DNA of 64,000 bases from Bradyrhizobium sp. YR681 (GTDB taxonomy: Bacteria > Pseudomonadota > Alphaproteobacteria > Rhizobiales > Xanthobacteraceae). Below the pieces are notes generated by a model. It was not told the origin of the DNA and did no database searches. It saw nothing but the letters and a program-made list of their open reading frames with translations. The stretch is taken from assembly GCF_000282615.1 (NCBI RefSeq), contig NZ_AKIY01000017.1:1-64000 (forward strand), given 5' to 3'. Numbering within the stretch: the first letter of the stretch is position 1; each line of letters begins with the position of its first letter. This document shows, piece by piece, positions 32,110-40,672 of the stretch. The position numbers were made by a program, and so were the translations under genes.

Positions 32110-32451
32110 TCAGGATTTGCCTTTGCCCGGCTGCATCAAACTGCCCGTCATCTGGCGCATATGGTCCCCTGCGCTGGTGAACTGGCTGCGCAGGAAATCG
32201 GACTGGATTCGCATTGCCTCTTGAAGGTCGGTGGCATGAACAAGCTTGCGCGCATGCTCGAACGCCGACTTCATGTTCTGCTCGGTGAAAGCGAGCGCCT
32301 GCTTCGACACCTCGGTACCCGCTCCGGGAACCGAGGTCATCGATTTGGTGGCGGCTTCGAAAAACATGCCGAAGGCCTTCTCCGCCTGGTCGATCGTCTT
32401 CTCGGCCAGGTCGCGCAGTTCGGCCGGAACTTCGAGCTTCGGTTCGATCAT
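32110..32451 (-). CDS. Phasin family protein
   Basis: Phasins coat polyhydroxyalkanoate granules and control their size. The 113-residue protein starts at ATG 32451 behind GGAGTGCGACC. It is entirely helical with LRDLAEKTIDQAEKAFGMFF, ALAFTEQNMKSAFEHARKLV and IQSDFLRSQFTSAGDHMRQM, the phasin_2 pattern. It is monocistronic on the minus strand. Confidence 0.82.
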   Translation of the reverse strand: MIEPKLEVPAELRDLAEKTIDQAEKAFGMFFEAATKSMTSVPGAGTEVSKQALAFTEQNMKSAFEHARKLVHATDLQEAMRIQSDFLRSQFTSAGDHMRQMTGSLMQPGKGKS

Positions 32452-32590
32452 GGTCGCACTCCTCCCTTTTTCTTAGCTGAATACCACACTTGCCGGACCG
32501 CATTCCAGCGGCGAACCCCGGGCAGACGTCCCCGGCGGTCCGGCTTGGGCAGCCAGACGAGGCAAAAGGCTTAAGGCGCGCGGCCCGGCC

Positions 32591-32776
32591 TCAGGACAGG
32601 GGGTGTTCGGGAAGGGCTTCTTCGGTGGCGAGGTCTTCGACGAGCTTGATAACCTCGAAACGCTGCCGAGGTGCAAGCTTCAGAAACGCGCGGAGCAGAC
32701 GCAGGCTTTCGACGGTGCCACTCGCAGGCGCGCCGAGCTTGAGGTGCAGTTCAGCCGCGAAATTGAGGTTCTTCAT
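32591..32776 (-). CDS. Small protein of unknown function
   Basis: The 61-residue protein is started at ATG 32776 (MKNLNFAAELHLKLG) rather than the upstream frame. It is helical, with ESLRLLRAFLKLAPRQRFEVIKLVEDLATEE. No family is named. Similar short proteins with an LRLLRAFLKL core are common in Bradyrhizobium. Confidence 0.5.
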   Translation of the reverse strand: MKNLNFAAELHLKLGAPASGTVESLRLLRAFLKLAPRQRFEVIKLVEDLATEEALPEHPLS

Positions 32777-33165
32777 CTCGCACCTATGACTGGCATCGGC
32801 ATTCCTGATCCGACATCGGGGTCCCATGCGAGAATCCGATGCCACGACGGAATGCTATGGCGACTACGAATTCTCGGCCGGGAGGCCCCGGCAGGTTAGC
32901 ACGCTGAACGACAAATCCGAACGGAAGGGCTTAACCGAACAGGTTGCAATTATGCCAAGGAACAACCCCTCCGGCAAGCCCAACCACCAGCTTAGCGATG
33001 CTTCGTCTGCATCGCAGCACGGCAATTCCGGATAACAGGAATATGGAGCGCAGTCACCCACCTGCGTCAAGAAGCGGCATCAATCACGCACAAGGCTATC
33101 ATTACCGTCGACCGACACAGCATTTCGCCTTGTTTCCGATGTGAACGGACATTGGCGGAGACCAC
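32777..33165. other. Intergenic, no convincing gene
   Basis: Short frames exist on both strands (for example plus 32952-33035, starting MPRNNPSG), but none has a ribosome-binding site or a recognisable product. No repeat or hairpin stands out. Confidence 0.4.
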
Positions 33166-33625
33166 CTAGCGCTTTTTCAGCGTATACACGTAATTGTTGA
33201 GTCCCACCTCGGCGGTTGTATCGTCGACGAAATGAACGTCGATCTCGCAGCCGGTCTCCAGGGTCCTGATCGGGGCTCCCGCGAAGCCGAGCGAGGCGGC
33301 AGACGCCTTCGGATCGGCCTTCCTGTCGACACGCTGCATCTCGCCGAACGCACCCTGGAAGATCATGTCGGGACCGTAATCCGTCACCTTGTATTGCGGC
33401 TTGGCACAGGCAAAGGGCTGCGGCCCCGATATCTCTTTCGCCTTCAGGACGATTGCCTTGCCGATCAGCCGTGCCCGCTCAGCGCCCTCGGGCTTGCGTT
33501 GCTGATCGGCCCATGGCGCGACCACGGCGGCCGTGAATGTCCACCTGCCGATAAGATTCGGCCGCCGCGGCCGTGCCCGCGGCTCCGACCGACGCGAGAA
33601 GGCAAACGATGCCGGCGAATTTCAT
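33166..33625 (-). pseudogene. Secreted protein gene with a frameshift after the signal peptide
   Basis: From ATG 33625 (ribosome-binding site AAGGGG at good spacing) the frame encodes a signal peptide (MKFAGIVCLLASVGAAGTAAAAES). The mature protein is in another frame: TFTAAVVAPWADQQRKP through to VGLNNYVYTLKKR at 33166. The switch of one base is needed near 33560, after the GAATCTTAT stretch. Each half is well formed alone, so this is a recent frameshift or a sequence error. The mature part (about 125 residues) has PFACAKPQYKVTDYGPDMIFQGAF and ETGCEIDVHFVDD, of unknown function. Confidence 0.6.
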
Positions 33626-33824
33626 CCGATCCATCCCCTTGAGCTCTCGGCTTGGACTCGCCCCTTCGCATCGAGGTTCATCGCTCCCGGCATATTTCCG
33701 GGCGTGAACCATTGTTCAAGACCGAGCGACCAAGCGGTTGCGGAACGGCCACGCAGATCACGGGCGCCATGGCTGACGGACCTCAAACCGATTCGGGCGC
33801 GCCTCAGCACCAAAGGACGACGGC

Positions 33825-34181
33825 ATGCTTTCTCGCTGCGATCTCATCAAGGGCGCCGCGGTCGCGCTTTTCACCCTCTCGATACAAGGCGCATGGGCGC
33901 AGGAGACCAGGATGAACCTGTTCAAGATCGTCACCATCAAGGACGAAATCGTCGTCGGGCTATCGTCGGAAGAGCTTCAGGCGCTCGGCGGCAGCGATGC
34001 GAGCGCGGTTGCACACGCGCTGGCGCAGAAGGGCGACCTCACCGTCTGGCAATACAACGTGCATCGCGGCCCGAACGGCGAATTGCAGCAGGCGCCGACC
34101 GCCAAGATCGGGCTTCTGGCGAACGCCTCGCTCCGTGTCGAGCCCTACACGACGCCCTATCAGATCGTGCCGCACCCCTAA
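33825..34181 (+). CDS. Small secreted protein of unknown function
   Basis: The 118-residue protein starts at ATG 33825 behind AAGGACG. It has a signal peptide ending near AWA (residues 1-25) and a mature part with beta-rich composition, including LFKIVTIKDEIVVGLSSEEL, LTVWQYNVHRG and IGLLANASLRVEPYTTPY. No family is recognised. It is transcribed away from the frameshifted secreted-protein gene. Confidence 0.55.
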   Translation: MLSRCDLIKGAAVALFTLSIQGAWAQETRMNLFKIVTIKDEIVVGLSSEELQALGGSDASAVAHALAQKGDLTVWQYNVHRGPNGELQQAPTAKIGLLANASLRVEPYTTPYQIVPHP

Positions 34182-34226
34182 GCGCGAGCTGGCCCGCCGG
34201 CGGCCAACACCGCCGGCGGGCTGCAA

Positions 34227-34802
34227 TTATCTGCGCTGACTTGCACGCCGTGTCCCGATTTCCGTCGCAAAGCCGTAGATCAGCGCCAGCCGGTCCAGGC
34301 ATTCGCGAAAGCGTCGTGCAAAATAGTCGTTCCAGCGCTGCGTCCGGACGGCGCGGCGCTCCCCGATCTGATCCATGGTCAGGCCGAGCACCAGCACGTC
34401 GTGCACCAGAGCGGCACCATCGGTGCCGAGTTCACGCTCAACCCGGTTCAGCCGCAGCACCGCCTGCCGCTGGCTCTCGGTGACAGGCTCGCGGGTGGCG
34501 GTACTATCGACATATTCGCGTGTCGTGTCGACCGCCTGAGGGCCCCGCTCCGCACGCTCCCAATCGTTCTGGAAGGCACGCCCGCCGCGATATTGCGCTT
34601 CGTCGATCTGGTGGTGAGCGTGCAGCCGGCCGAGCGGATCGCTGCGGATCGCCCGGAGCGCCATGATTTTCTCGCCGGGCTCGAGCGCCAGCGGATTATC
34701 GACCTCGACCTCCGCCAATTCGGCATTGAAAGGCACTTCGCGCGACCGCCGGTCGTAGATCTCACTGAGTTTGTAGGACTTGTTGCGTCGGGCACGTGCC
34801 AC
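34227..34802 (-). CDS. Hypothetical protein encoded downstream of gcrA
   Basis: The 191-residue protein uses a GTG start at 34802, with AAAGGAG 8 bases upstream; the longer frame to 34964 overlaps gcrA antisense-like sequence. The basic N-terminus ARARRNKSYKLSEIYD is followed by an acidic, beta-rich part (VDNPLALEPGEKIMALRAIRSD), a region rich in charged residues with HAHHQIDEAQYRGGR, and a helical C-terminus (LGLTMDQIGERRAVRTQRW, FARRFRECLDRLALIYGF). It may be DNA-associated or phage-derived. The gap to gcrA is 47 bp, so the two likely form an operon. Confidence 0.6.
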   Translation of the reverse strand: MARARRNKSYKLSEIYDRRSREVPFNAELAEVEVDNPLALEPGEKIMALRAIRSDPLGRLHAHHQIDEAQYRGGRAFQNDWERAERGPQAVDTTREYVDSTATREPVTESQRQAVLRLNRVERELGTDGAALVHDVLVLGLTMDQIGERRAVRTQRWNDYFARRFRECLDRLALIYGFATEIGTRRASQRR

Positions 34803-34849
34803 TCGGATGCTCCTTTGCAAAGTTGACGATTGAACGGGCGGTGGCCGCT

Positions 34850-35383
34850 TCAGGCGGCGGAGACCAGTCTCAGCACGACGGGACCGGCGCCACGGCCGGA
34901 CGCAGCCACGGAACGCTGCGTCAGGCGCGCATGCGGCGCGCAATAGCTGGAGCCCGACTGACACGGATGGCCGCAGAAGGAGATCTCCTCCCCGTCCTTG
35001 TCCCCGCCATAGGGATAGCGGCAGTCGGCCGGCTCAAGTTCGACCAGCTGGATCAGGCGCGGCTGGACGCCGACGCAGCGCAGCGTCACCCGCGCGGCAG
35101 GCTTCATTGCGGATTCCGGCGGCAGATTCAGGTGCTGTAACGCCGACCGGCGCGGCGAAGGCAGGCCGCCCTCACCCGGCAAAGACGGCACGATTGGCGG
35201 ACTCGTCATCCGTGGCGGCACAACGAGCCCAAGGCGCTTGGCGCGGCCGACCACAGCGCTGCGCGTGTAAGCCGTTCCAAACCTTGCGTTAATCTGCTTG
35301 CCGATCTCGGCATAAGACATACCCCTGAGAAAATAGTCGCGAAGCGCGTCGGAGTGCTCCGACGGCCAATGGCCCGGTTCCAT
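34850..35383 (-). CDS. gcrA: GcrA-family cell-cycle regulator
   Basis: GcrA is an alphaproteobacterial sigma-70 cofactor that reads DNA methylation and controls cell-cycle genes. The 177-residue protein starts at ATG 35383 (MEPGHWPSEHSDALRDYF). It has the N-terminal helix-turn-helix (MSYAEIGKQINARFGTAYTRSAVVGRAKRLGL), a Pro-rich linker and a Cys/His-rich C-terminal segment (PADCRYPYGG; FCGHPCQSGSSYCAPHARL). This could be a second, island- or phage-associated GcrA rather than the housekeeping one, since it neighbours an S24 repressor. It is divergent from that repressor gene. Confidence 0.82.
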   Translation of the reverse strand: MEPGHWPSEHSDALRDYFLRGMSYAEIGKQINARFGTAYTRSAVVGRAKRLGLVVPPRMTSPPIVPSLPGEGGLPSPRRSALQHLNLPPESAMKPAARVTLRCVGVQPRLIQLVELEPADCRYPYGGDKDGEEISFCGHPCQSGSSYCAPHARLTQRSVAASGRGAGPVVLRLVSAA

Positions 35384-35440
35384 GTTGCTGTCCTGTGATG
35401 CGCCTTTGCCCGGTCGCACGACCAGATGGCGAAACACACA

Positions 35441-35466
35441 TTCCGGTATTCCGAAGATAGTGTCAA
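35441..35466 (-). promoter_or_regulatory. gcrA promoter region with repressor half-sites
   Basis: On the minus strand TTGACA (35466-35461) is a perfect -35 box. Its spacer contains two CGGAA half-sites (CGGAATACCGGAA), like those in the operators at 35498 and 36199. The -10 box is weak. Repression by the S24 protein is inferred. Confidence 0.45.
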
Positions 35467-35497
35467 GCAATAATTCTGATATTCATAATTGCATCAA

Positions 35498-35511
35498 TTC
35501 CGAATTTCGGA
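35498..35511 (+). promoter_or_regulatory. Operator of the S24 repressor gene
   Basis: The palindrome TTCCGAATTTCGGA lies 40 bases upstream of the repressor start. It matches the site at 36199-36213, which suggests autoregulation. Confidence 0.55.
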
Positions 35512-35550
35512 TTACAAGAGGCAAGACGATGGGCAATCGAGGGAATCACC

Positions 35551-36159
35551 ATGTTGGACGTTGCAATGATCGAACGGGGCCTGGAGAAGACGGGCAAGAG
35601 CAAGGGCGGTCTTGCGGCGGCGATGGGCGTTCGGCCCGGCGCGGTCTCTGAGATCCTCGGCGGCGAGCGCTTGGTGAAGGCGTCGGAAATCATTCCGATC
35701 ATGGAATATCTCGAGCTCAATCTTGCGCCGATCATGGGCCGCGTCGGTGCCGGCGCCGTGATCGAGCCGGATTACGAGCAGGTTCCTCCGGAAGGTCTCG
35801 GCGACATCGCGCTGCCCTTCCCGATCATGGAAGAAACCGTCGCATTCGAGATCGTCGGCGATTCGATGCTGCCCAAATACGAGAGCGGCGACGTGATCGT
35901 GGTCTACAAGGACCAGCGCCATCCGCTGTCGAGCTTCTACGGCGAAGAGGCGGTGGTCCGGCTCAAGACCGGCGAGCGCTATCTGAAGACCATCGAGCGG
36001 GGCAAAACCCCCTCCGTCGTCAATCTCAACAGCTTCAACGCCAAGCCGATCGTCGGCGTCAAGCTCGACTGGGTCGGGGAGATCTGCCTGTCCATGCCCA
36101 AGGGCCAGCTCGAGCGGCTGCGCGCCAAGTCGGCGCGCCCCCGCAAGAAGGGCAAGTGA
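35551..36159 (+). CDS. S24/LexA-like phage-type repressor
   Basis: The 202-residue protein starts at ATG 35551. It has an N-terminal helix-turn-helix (KSKGGLAAAMGVRPGAVSEILGG) and a C-terminal S24 autoproteolysis domain with Ser105 in VGDSMLP and Lys146 in YLKTI as the catalytic dyad. The typical Ala-Gly cleavage site is probably VGAGAV at about 65-70. RecA-stimulated self-cleavage would lift repression on DNA damage (family knowledge). Operator-like sites at 35498 and 36199 flank it, and half-sites occur in the gcrA promoter. It may be a phage remnant regulator kept by the host. Confidence 0.8.
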   Translation: MLDVAMIERGLEKTGKSKGGLAAAMGVRPGAVSEILGGERLVKASEIIPIMEYLELNLAPIMGRVGAGAVIEPDYEQVPPEGLGDIALPFPIMEETVAFEIVGDSMLPKYESGDVIVVYKDQRHPLSSFYGEEAVVRLKTGERYLKTIERGKTPSVVNLNSFNAKPIVGVKLDWVGEICLSMPKGQLERLRAKSARPRKKGK

Positions 36160-36189
36160 GCGTCGATTTCTGTTTTTTGGAAATCCAGC

Positions 36190-36218
36190 TTGACTTGATT
36201 CCGTTTTTCGGAAATACT
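36190..36218 (+). promoter_or_regulatory. Promoter with embedded S24-type operator
   Basis: TTGACT at 36190-36195 serves as -35 and AATACT near 36213 as a -10. The perfect palindrome TTCCGTTTTTCGGAA (36199-36213) fills the spacer, so a bound repressor would block polymerase. It drives the gene at 36259. Confidence 0.6.
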
Positions 36219-36258
36219 CTGCCGTGCCCGGACCACAGGGGCGCGGCAGGGTTATTTC

Positions 36259-36534
36259 ATGCAGTATTTCGTCGTGATGATCGACTATGGGCGGCGCGGC
36301 CGCGAAGCGGTCGTCGATCCTGAAATCACGCGGCGCGAGGTCATTTCCCGCGTTACGTCAGGTGAATATCAAAACATCTCGTTCATCCACGAGATCGTGG
36401 ACAACTCCGTCGAGGACGTCACCGAGACCATCCTGGCCGAGGCTGCCCTTCCCCGGATCGCCCCCGAAGAAGTTGACCTCCAGGCGATCCGCCTCGATCA
36501 CGCCCGCGACCTGCGCAAGCACGAGCGAACGTGA
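36259..36534 (+). CDS. Hypothetical protein, probable S24-repressor target
   Basis: The 91-residue protein starts at ATG 36259. It is acidic and mixed alpha/beta: MQYFVVMIDYGRRGREAVVDPE, ITRREVISRVTSGEYQNISFIHEI and EVDLQAIRLDHARDL. No family is recognised. Its promoter contains the operator palindrome also found before the S24 repressor gene, so it is likely to be induced when that repressor is cleaved, for example after DNA damage. Confidence 0.55.
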   Translation: MQYFVVMIDYGRRGREAVVDPEITRREVISRVTSGEYQNISFIHEIVDNSVEDVTETILAEAALPRIAPEEVDLQAIRLDHARDLRKHERT

Positions 36535-36574
36535 CGCAGGCTCTTGCCGGCCTGCGCCACCGTCCGGACGGAGA

Positions 36575-37549
36575 TCACACCGTGAGCACGGTCGATCCTG
36601 TGGTCTTGCGCGCAGCGAGATCGGCATGCGCCTTGGCCGCGTCCTTCAGCGGATAGGTCTGGTGCACCTCGATCTTCACCGCGCCGGACTTCACGACGTC
36701 GAACAGCTCGTTCGCCATCGCCACCAGGCTCTCGCGCTTGGCGGCGTAGGTGAACAGCGTCGGACGGGTGACATAGAGCGAGCCCTTTTGCGCAAGCAGG
36801 CCGAGATTAAGCGGCTCGACAGCGCCGGAGGACGCACCGAACAGCGCGGCGACGCCGAGCGGCGCAAGGCAGTCCAGCGACTTCAGGAAAGTGTCCTTGC
36901 CGACGGAATCGTAAACCACCGGCACCTTCTTGCCGCCCGTGATCTCGTCGACGCGCTTCACGAAATCCTCGCGGGTGTAGATGATGACATGGTCGCAACC
37001 ATGCGCCTTGGCCAGTTTTGCCTTCTCGTCGCTGCTGACCGTCCCGATCACCGTCGCGCCGAGATGTTTTGCCCACTGGCTCAGGATCAGGCCGACGCCA
37101 CCGGCCGCCGCATGCAGCAGGATGGTATCCCCGGCCTTCACCCGATAGGTCTGCCGGATCAGATATTGCGTGGTGAGCCCCTTGAGCATCATCGCCGCCG
37201 CGGTCTTGTCATCGACGCCGTCGGGCAGCTTCAACAGCCGGTCGGCCGGGATCAATCTCGCCTCGGCATAGGCACCAAGTGGCGAGGCACCATAGGCGAC
37301 GCGATCGCCGGCTTTCAGATCGGTGACACCGGGCCCGACTTCCTCGACCACACCGGCTCCCTCGCTGCCGAGACCGCTCGGCAATTGAACCGGATACACG
37401 CCAGAGCGATTGTAGATGTCGACGAAGTTGAGGCCGACGGCAGTGTGGCGGATGCGCGCTTCGCCCGGTCCGGGCTTGCCGACACTGACCTCCTCCCAGA
37501 CCAGGACTTCCGGGCCGCCAGTCTTGTGAAAGCGAATGGCGTGCGTCAT
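36575..37549 (-). CDS. qorA: NADPH:quinone oxidoreductase (zeta-crystallin type)
   Basis: The 324-residue protein starts at ATG 37549 behind AAGGGAGCAA. It belongs to the zinc-independent MDR family: the N-terminal GroES-like domain has GLNFVDIYNRSGVYP and LGSEGAGVVEEVG, and the Rossmann domain has AAAGGVGLILSQWAK as its NADPH motif. The domain runs to QTYPLKDAAKAHADLAARKTTG, typical of QOR. It reduces quinones with NADPH by one- or two-electron transfer. It is monocistronic. Confidence 0.85.
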   Translation of the reverse strand: MTHAIRFHKTGGPEVLVWEEVSVGKPGPGEARIRHTAVGLNFVDIYNRSGVYPVQLPSGLGSEGAGVVEEVGPGVTDLKAGDRVAYGASPLGAYAEARLIPADRLLKLPDGVDDKTAAAMMLKGLTTQYLIRQTYRVKAGDTILLHAAAGGVGLILSQWAKHLGATVIGTVSSDEKAKLAKAHGCDHVIIYTREDFVKRVDEITGGKKVPVVYDSVGKDTFLKSLDCLAPLGVAALFGASSGAVEPLNLGLLAQKGSLYVTRPTLFTYAAKRESLVAMANELFDVVKSGAVKIEVHQTYPLKDAAKAHADLAARKTTGSTVLTV

Positions 37550-37773
37550 GGGGTTGCTCCCTTATCGTTGCAGTGAAGGTCCGAGAACCGGATCGGCTTG
37601 TGAAATAGGCATTTGGTCCGCCTGTTACAGTATAGAAGACGTAACAAGAATGTCACAGCGAACGACAAACGCCCGCCGTTCCGCCTCTGTTCGAAAGAGT
37701 TGATGACGGCCTTGAGCCGACCGGCAGTAGCCTTTGCGCGGGGTTTGGTGGTCGCCTGCGAAGGAGAGCCGAG

Positions 37774-37974
37774 ATGCCAGCTTATGTACAGCATCATCAG
37801 GATATCGAAATCGCGCCTGTGATTTGCCCGACATGCATGGGGTTCCTGCCAATGTATGTGCGCGAGGTCGAGCCGCACTGGAGCCTTGCCAAGATCGACT
37901 TCGTCTATGAATGCGCCGATTGCGGCGCCGAGGTCCGGCAGACGATCCGCAAGGGCGAGTTGCTGCGGCACTGA
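37774..37974 (+). CDS. Small zinc-ribbon protein
   Basis: The 66-residue protein starts at ATG 37774 behind GAAGGAGAG. Two Cys pairs, CPTC at 18-21 and CADC about 30 residues later, form a likely zinc ribbon. EPHWSLAKIDFVYEC lies between them. The function is unknown. Similar short zinc proteins occur widely in Bradyrhizobium. Confidence 0.6.
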   Translation: MPAYVQHHQDIEIAPVICPTCMGFLPMYVREVEPHWSLAKIDFVYECADCGAEVRQTIRKGELLRH

Positions 37975-38121
37975 TCGCACCGACAGCCGGGCAGCCCAAG
38001 TATTTGCGTTGAGCGGAAAAAGCGCGGTCCGCGCGGGTCAGATGCCTCCCAAACGAGGCTTGTTCTTTGCCGGGAACGCAGGCAGAACAAGCTCAAGCAA
38101 GACCTTTGGGAGCGCCATTTC

Positions 38122-39069
38122 GTGGCTGAGCAAAAGCCCTCGACCGCGATCGAGGCAGTGGAGAGCGGCCTCGCCGCGCAGGGCTACATCGCGAGCCGGC
38201 AGATCGCGACCGCCGTCTATTTGTCGCAACAGATCGAGAAGCCGATCCTGGTCGAGGGCCCCGCGGGCGTCGGCAAAACCGAGCTTGCCAAGGCGATTGC
38301 CGCCTGGCGCGGCATGAAGATGATCCGCCTGCAATGCTACGAAGGCCTCGACGAGGCCAAGGCGCTCTACGAGTGGAAATACGCAAAGCAGCTGCTCTAC
38401 ACCCAGATCCTCAAGGACAAGCTCGGCGAAGTGCTCGGCGGCGCGCAGACGCTGCATGATGCTCTCAATCAGCTCCATGATTTCGGCGACGTGTTCTTCT
38501 CCAAGGAGTTCGTCGAGCCACGCCCCCTGCTCCAGGCGCTGGAGCAGCCGGGCGGCTGCGTGCTTCTGATCGACGAAATCGACAAGTCGGACGCCGAATT
38601 CGAATCGCTGCTGCTGGAAATCCTCTCGGACTTCCAGGTCACGATCCCCGAACTCGGCACCGTCTCGGCGATCACGCCTCCGACCGTGATCCTCACCTCC
38701 AACAGCGAGCGCGACCTCGGCGACGCCCTGAAGCGGCGCTGCCTGCATCTGCATATCGGCTTCCCCGAGCAGCGGCTGGAGGAGCGCATTGTCGAGAGCC
38801 GCGTGCCCGGCATCTCGCAGACGCTGCGCCGGCAGATGGTCGGCTTCATCCACGAGATCCGCTCGCTCGACCTGAAGAAGCTGCCCTCCGTCAGCGAAAC
38901 CATCGACTGGGCCCGCGTGCTGGTGCTGCTCCAGGCCACCGAGCTCGATACGGAAATCGTCAAGGACACGCTCAATGTGCTCCTGAAATATGAAGCCGAC
39001 ATCGAGGCCGCGGCGCCGCACGTGACGACCTTCATTGCCAAGGCGGCCCGGTCCAACGTCTTCGGTTGA
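38122..39069 (+). CDS. MoxR-family AAA+ ATPase
   Basis: The 315-residue protein uses a GTG start at 38122, with GGGAG upstream. It has Walker A GPAGVGKT at 46-53, Walker B LLIDEID at about 150, sensor SNSERDLG and an Arg-finger region LKRRCLHLHIGFP. MoxR ATPases act as chaperones to mature protein complexes together with a VWA-domain partner. That partner is the next gene, starting 6 bases after this stop. The substrate complex is not evident; the layout matches CoxD-CoxE-like pairs. Confidence 0.85.
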   Translation: MAEQKPSTAIEAVESGLAAQGYIASRQIATAVYLSQQIEKPILVEGPAGVGKTELAKAIAAWRGMKMIRLQCYEGLDEAKALYEWKYAKQLLYTQILKDKLGEVLGGAQTLHDALNQLHDFGDVFFSKEFVEPRPLLQALEQPGGCVLLIDEIDKSDAEFESLLLEILSDFQVTIPELGTVSAITPPTVILTSNSERDLGDALKRRCLHLHIGFPEQRLEERIVESRVPGISQTLRRQMVGFIHEIRSLDLKKLPSVSETIDWARVLVLLQATELDTEIVKDTLNVLLKYEADIEAAAPHVTTFIAKAARSNVFG

Positions 39070-39074
39070 CGCCG

Positions 39075-40463
39075 ATGCGCGAGAATCTCCATCGTTTCTT
39101 TCGGGCGGCGCGGGGCGTCGGCGTCCACGTTTCGCCCGCCGAAAGCATCGATGCGATGCGCGCGGTCGCGCAGGTCGGCGTGTCAGACCGCACGATTCTG
39201 CGTGATACCCTGCTCCTGACGCTCGCCAAGTCGCAGGACGAGAAGCTCGCGCTCGGCGACTGCTTTGATCTCTTCTTCAGCCAGCCCGAGCCGCGGGAAG
39301 ACCAGCCTCAATCCGATAATGATGACGCTTCGCAGGACGCCGATCAACAGGCCAATCAATCTCCCTCATCCGGTTCGGACAGCGACGCAGGCGAAGGGCA
39401 AGCTCCCGAGGGATTAGGTCCGCTAGCGCAGATGCTGCTGTCGCAGGATCGCAATGCGATCGCAGCCGCCATTGCCAGTGCCTCCGGTGCAGCCTCGCTC
39501 ACGGACATCCGCTATTCGACCCAGCGCGGCATCTTCTCCAGCCGCATCCTCGACGCCATGGGCCTGCAGCGCCTGCGCGACGAGCTCGACGAGCTGACCG
39601 CGACCAACCCCGCGCTCGCGGAGCGTTTGCGCGGGGCGCTGGACGCCTTGCGCGAAGCAGTCCGCGACACCGTCGCACAAGGCCTTGCACTTTATGCCCG
39701 CGAGGAGGCCGAAAACCTCCGCAACGAGATCCTGCGCAACGCGCCGCTTGCCCGCATCGAACGGCGCCAGGTCGCCGAGATGCGCGCCCTCATCCGCCAG
39801 ATCGCACGCCGCCTGCGCGAGCGTTATTCCAAGCCGCGCAAGCGCCAGCGGCGCGGCCATCTCGACGTCCGCCGCACGCTCCGCCGCAACGCCGCCTGGG
39901 GCGGCGTGCCGTTCCTCACCGCATGGAAGCGCAAACATCGCGACCGGCCCAAGATCGTGGCGATCTGTGACGTCTCCGGCTCGGTCGCGCAGGTCTCGGA
40001 CTTCTTCCTGCTCCTGATCCACTCGCTGCACGAGGTGGTCGACGACGTCCACTCATTCGCCTTCTCCTCGCACCTGATCGAGGTCAGCGACATCCTGGAG
40101 AAGAAATCGCCGGAAGAGGCGATGGCCGAGATCATGTCCAAGGTCGGTTTCGGCTCGTCCGACTACGGCTCCTCGCTGGTCGATTTCGAGAAGGAGTTCA
40201 TGAGCACGCTGACCCCGCAGACCACGGTGATCGTGCTCGGCGATGCCCGCAGCAACAATCTCGATCCGCGTGCCGACATTCTGCGCCGCATCTCCGAACG
40301 TTCAAAGCGGCTGGTCTGGCTCAATCCCGAAGGACGGCTCGCCTGGGGCTTTGGCGATTCCGAGATGCCGCGCTATGCGACCTTTTGCAGCGTGGTGCGC
40401 CAATGCGCCACCGCCCAGCAGCTCGAGCGGGCCGTGTCCGACATCGTGGCGACTTATCAGTAG
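39075..40463 (+). CDS. VWA-domain protein, CoxE-like
   Basis: The 462-residue protein is started at ATG 39075 (MRENLHRFF); a TTG at 39066 overlapping the upstream stop is an alternative. The N-terminal part is helical. The centre is acidic and Gln/Ser-rich (about 75-120). The C-terminal VWA domain has the MIDAS motif DVSGSV in VAICDVSGSV near residue 301, a Thr in TVIVLGDARSN, and WLNPEGRLAWGFGDSEM, as in CoxE-type partners of MoxR ATPases. It would cooperate with the preceding ATPase in metal insertion or complex maturation. Confidence 0.82.
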   Translation: MRENLHRFFRAARGVGVHVSPAESIDAMRAVAQVGVSDRTILRDTLLLTLAKSQDEKLALGDCFDLFFSQPEPREDQPQSDNDDASQDADQQANQSPSSGSDSDAGEGQAPEGLGPLAQMLLSQDRNAIAAAIASASGAASLTDIRYSTQRGIFSSRILDAMGLQRLRDELDELTATNPALAERLRGALDALREAVRDTVAQGLALYAREEAENLRNEILRNAPLARIERRQVAEMRALIRQIARRLRERYSKPRKRQRRGHLDVRRTLRRNAAWGGVPFLTAWKRKHRDRPKIVAICDVSGSVAQVSDFFLLLIHSLHEVVDDVHSFAFSSHLIEVSDILEKKSPEEAMAEIMSKVGFGSSDYGSSLVDFEKEFMSTLTPQTTVIVLGDARSNNLDPRADILRRISERSKRLVWLNPEGRLAWGFGDSEMPRYATFCSVVRQCATAQQLERAVSDIVATYQ

Positions 40464-40489
40464 ACGGCGATCAAACCTGTCGTCCGGCG

Positions 40490-40672
40490 TCAGGCGGCAG
40501 CCAACTCGGCCTGGACGAGGTTGCACTCCCGGAAGTGATACGCAATTTCGTCGAGCGCGCGCTGCTCCCATTCCTGGGCCTGCGCGAGCCAAAACACCCG
40601 GCGCTCCGCATCCAGCGCGGCACGCTCGCGGCAGAGGAATTCCTGACTGCGAATTTCCACCAGCCTCTTCAT
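40490..40672 (-). CDS. Small protein of unknown function
   Basis: The 60-residue protein starts at ATG 40672, with GGAGTG upstream. It is wholly helical: QEFLCRERAALDAERRVFWLAQ, then EWEQRALDEIAYHFRECN. It is a recognisable type of short Bradyrhizobium hypothetical protein, without assigned function. It converges on the VWA gene. Confidence 0.5.
   Translation of the reverse strand: MKRLVEIRSQEFLCRERAALDAERRVFWLAQAQEWEQRALDEIAYHFRECNLVQAELAAA

Noticed and set aside
32826-33035. 69-codon plus-strand frame
   Set aside because: It has no ribosome-binding site or recognisable features, and it overlaps the end of a better-supported minus-strand gene's upstream region.
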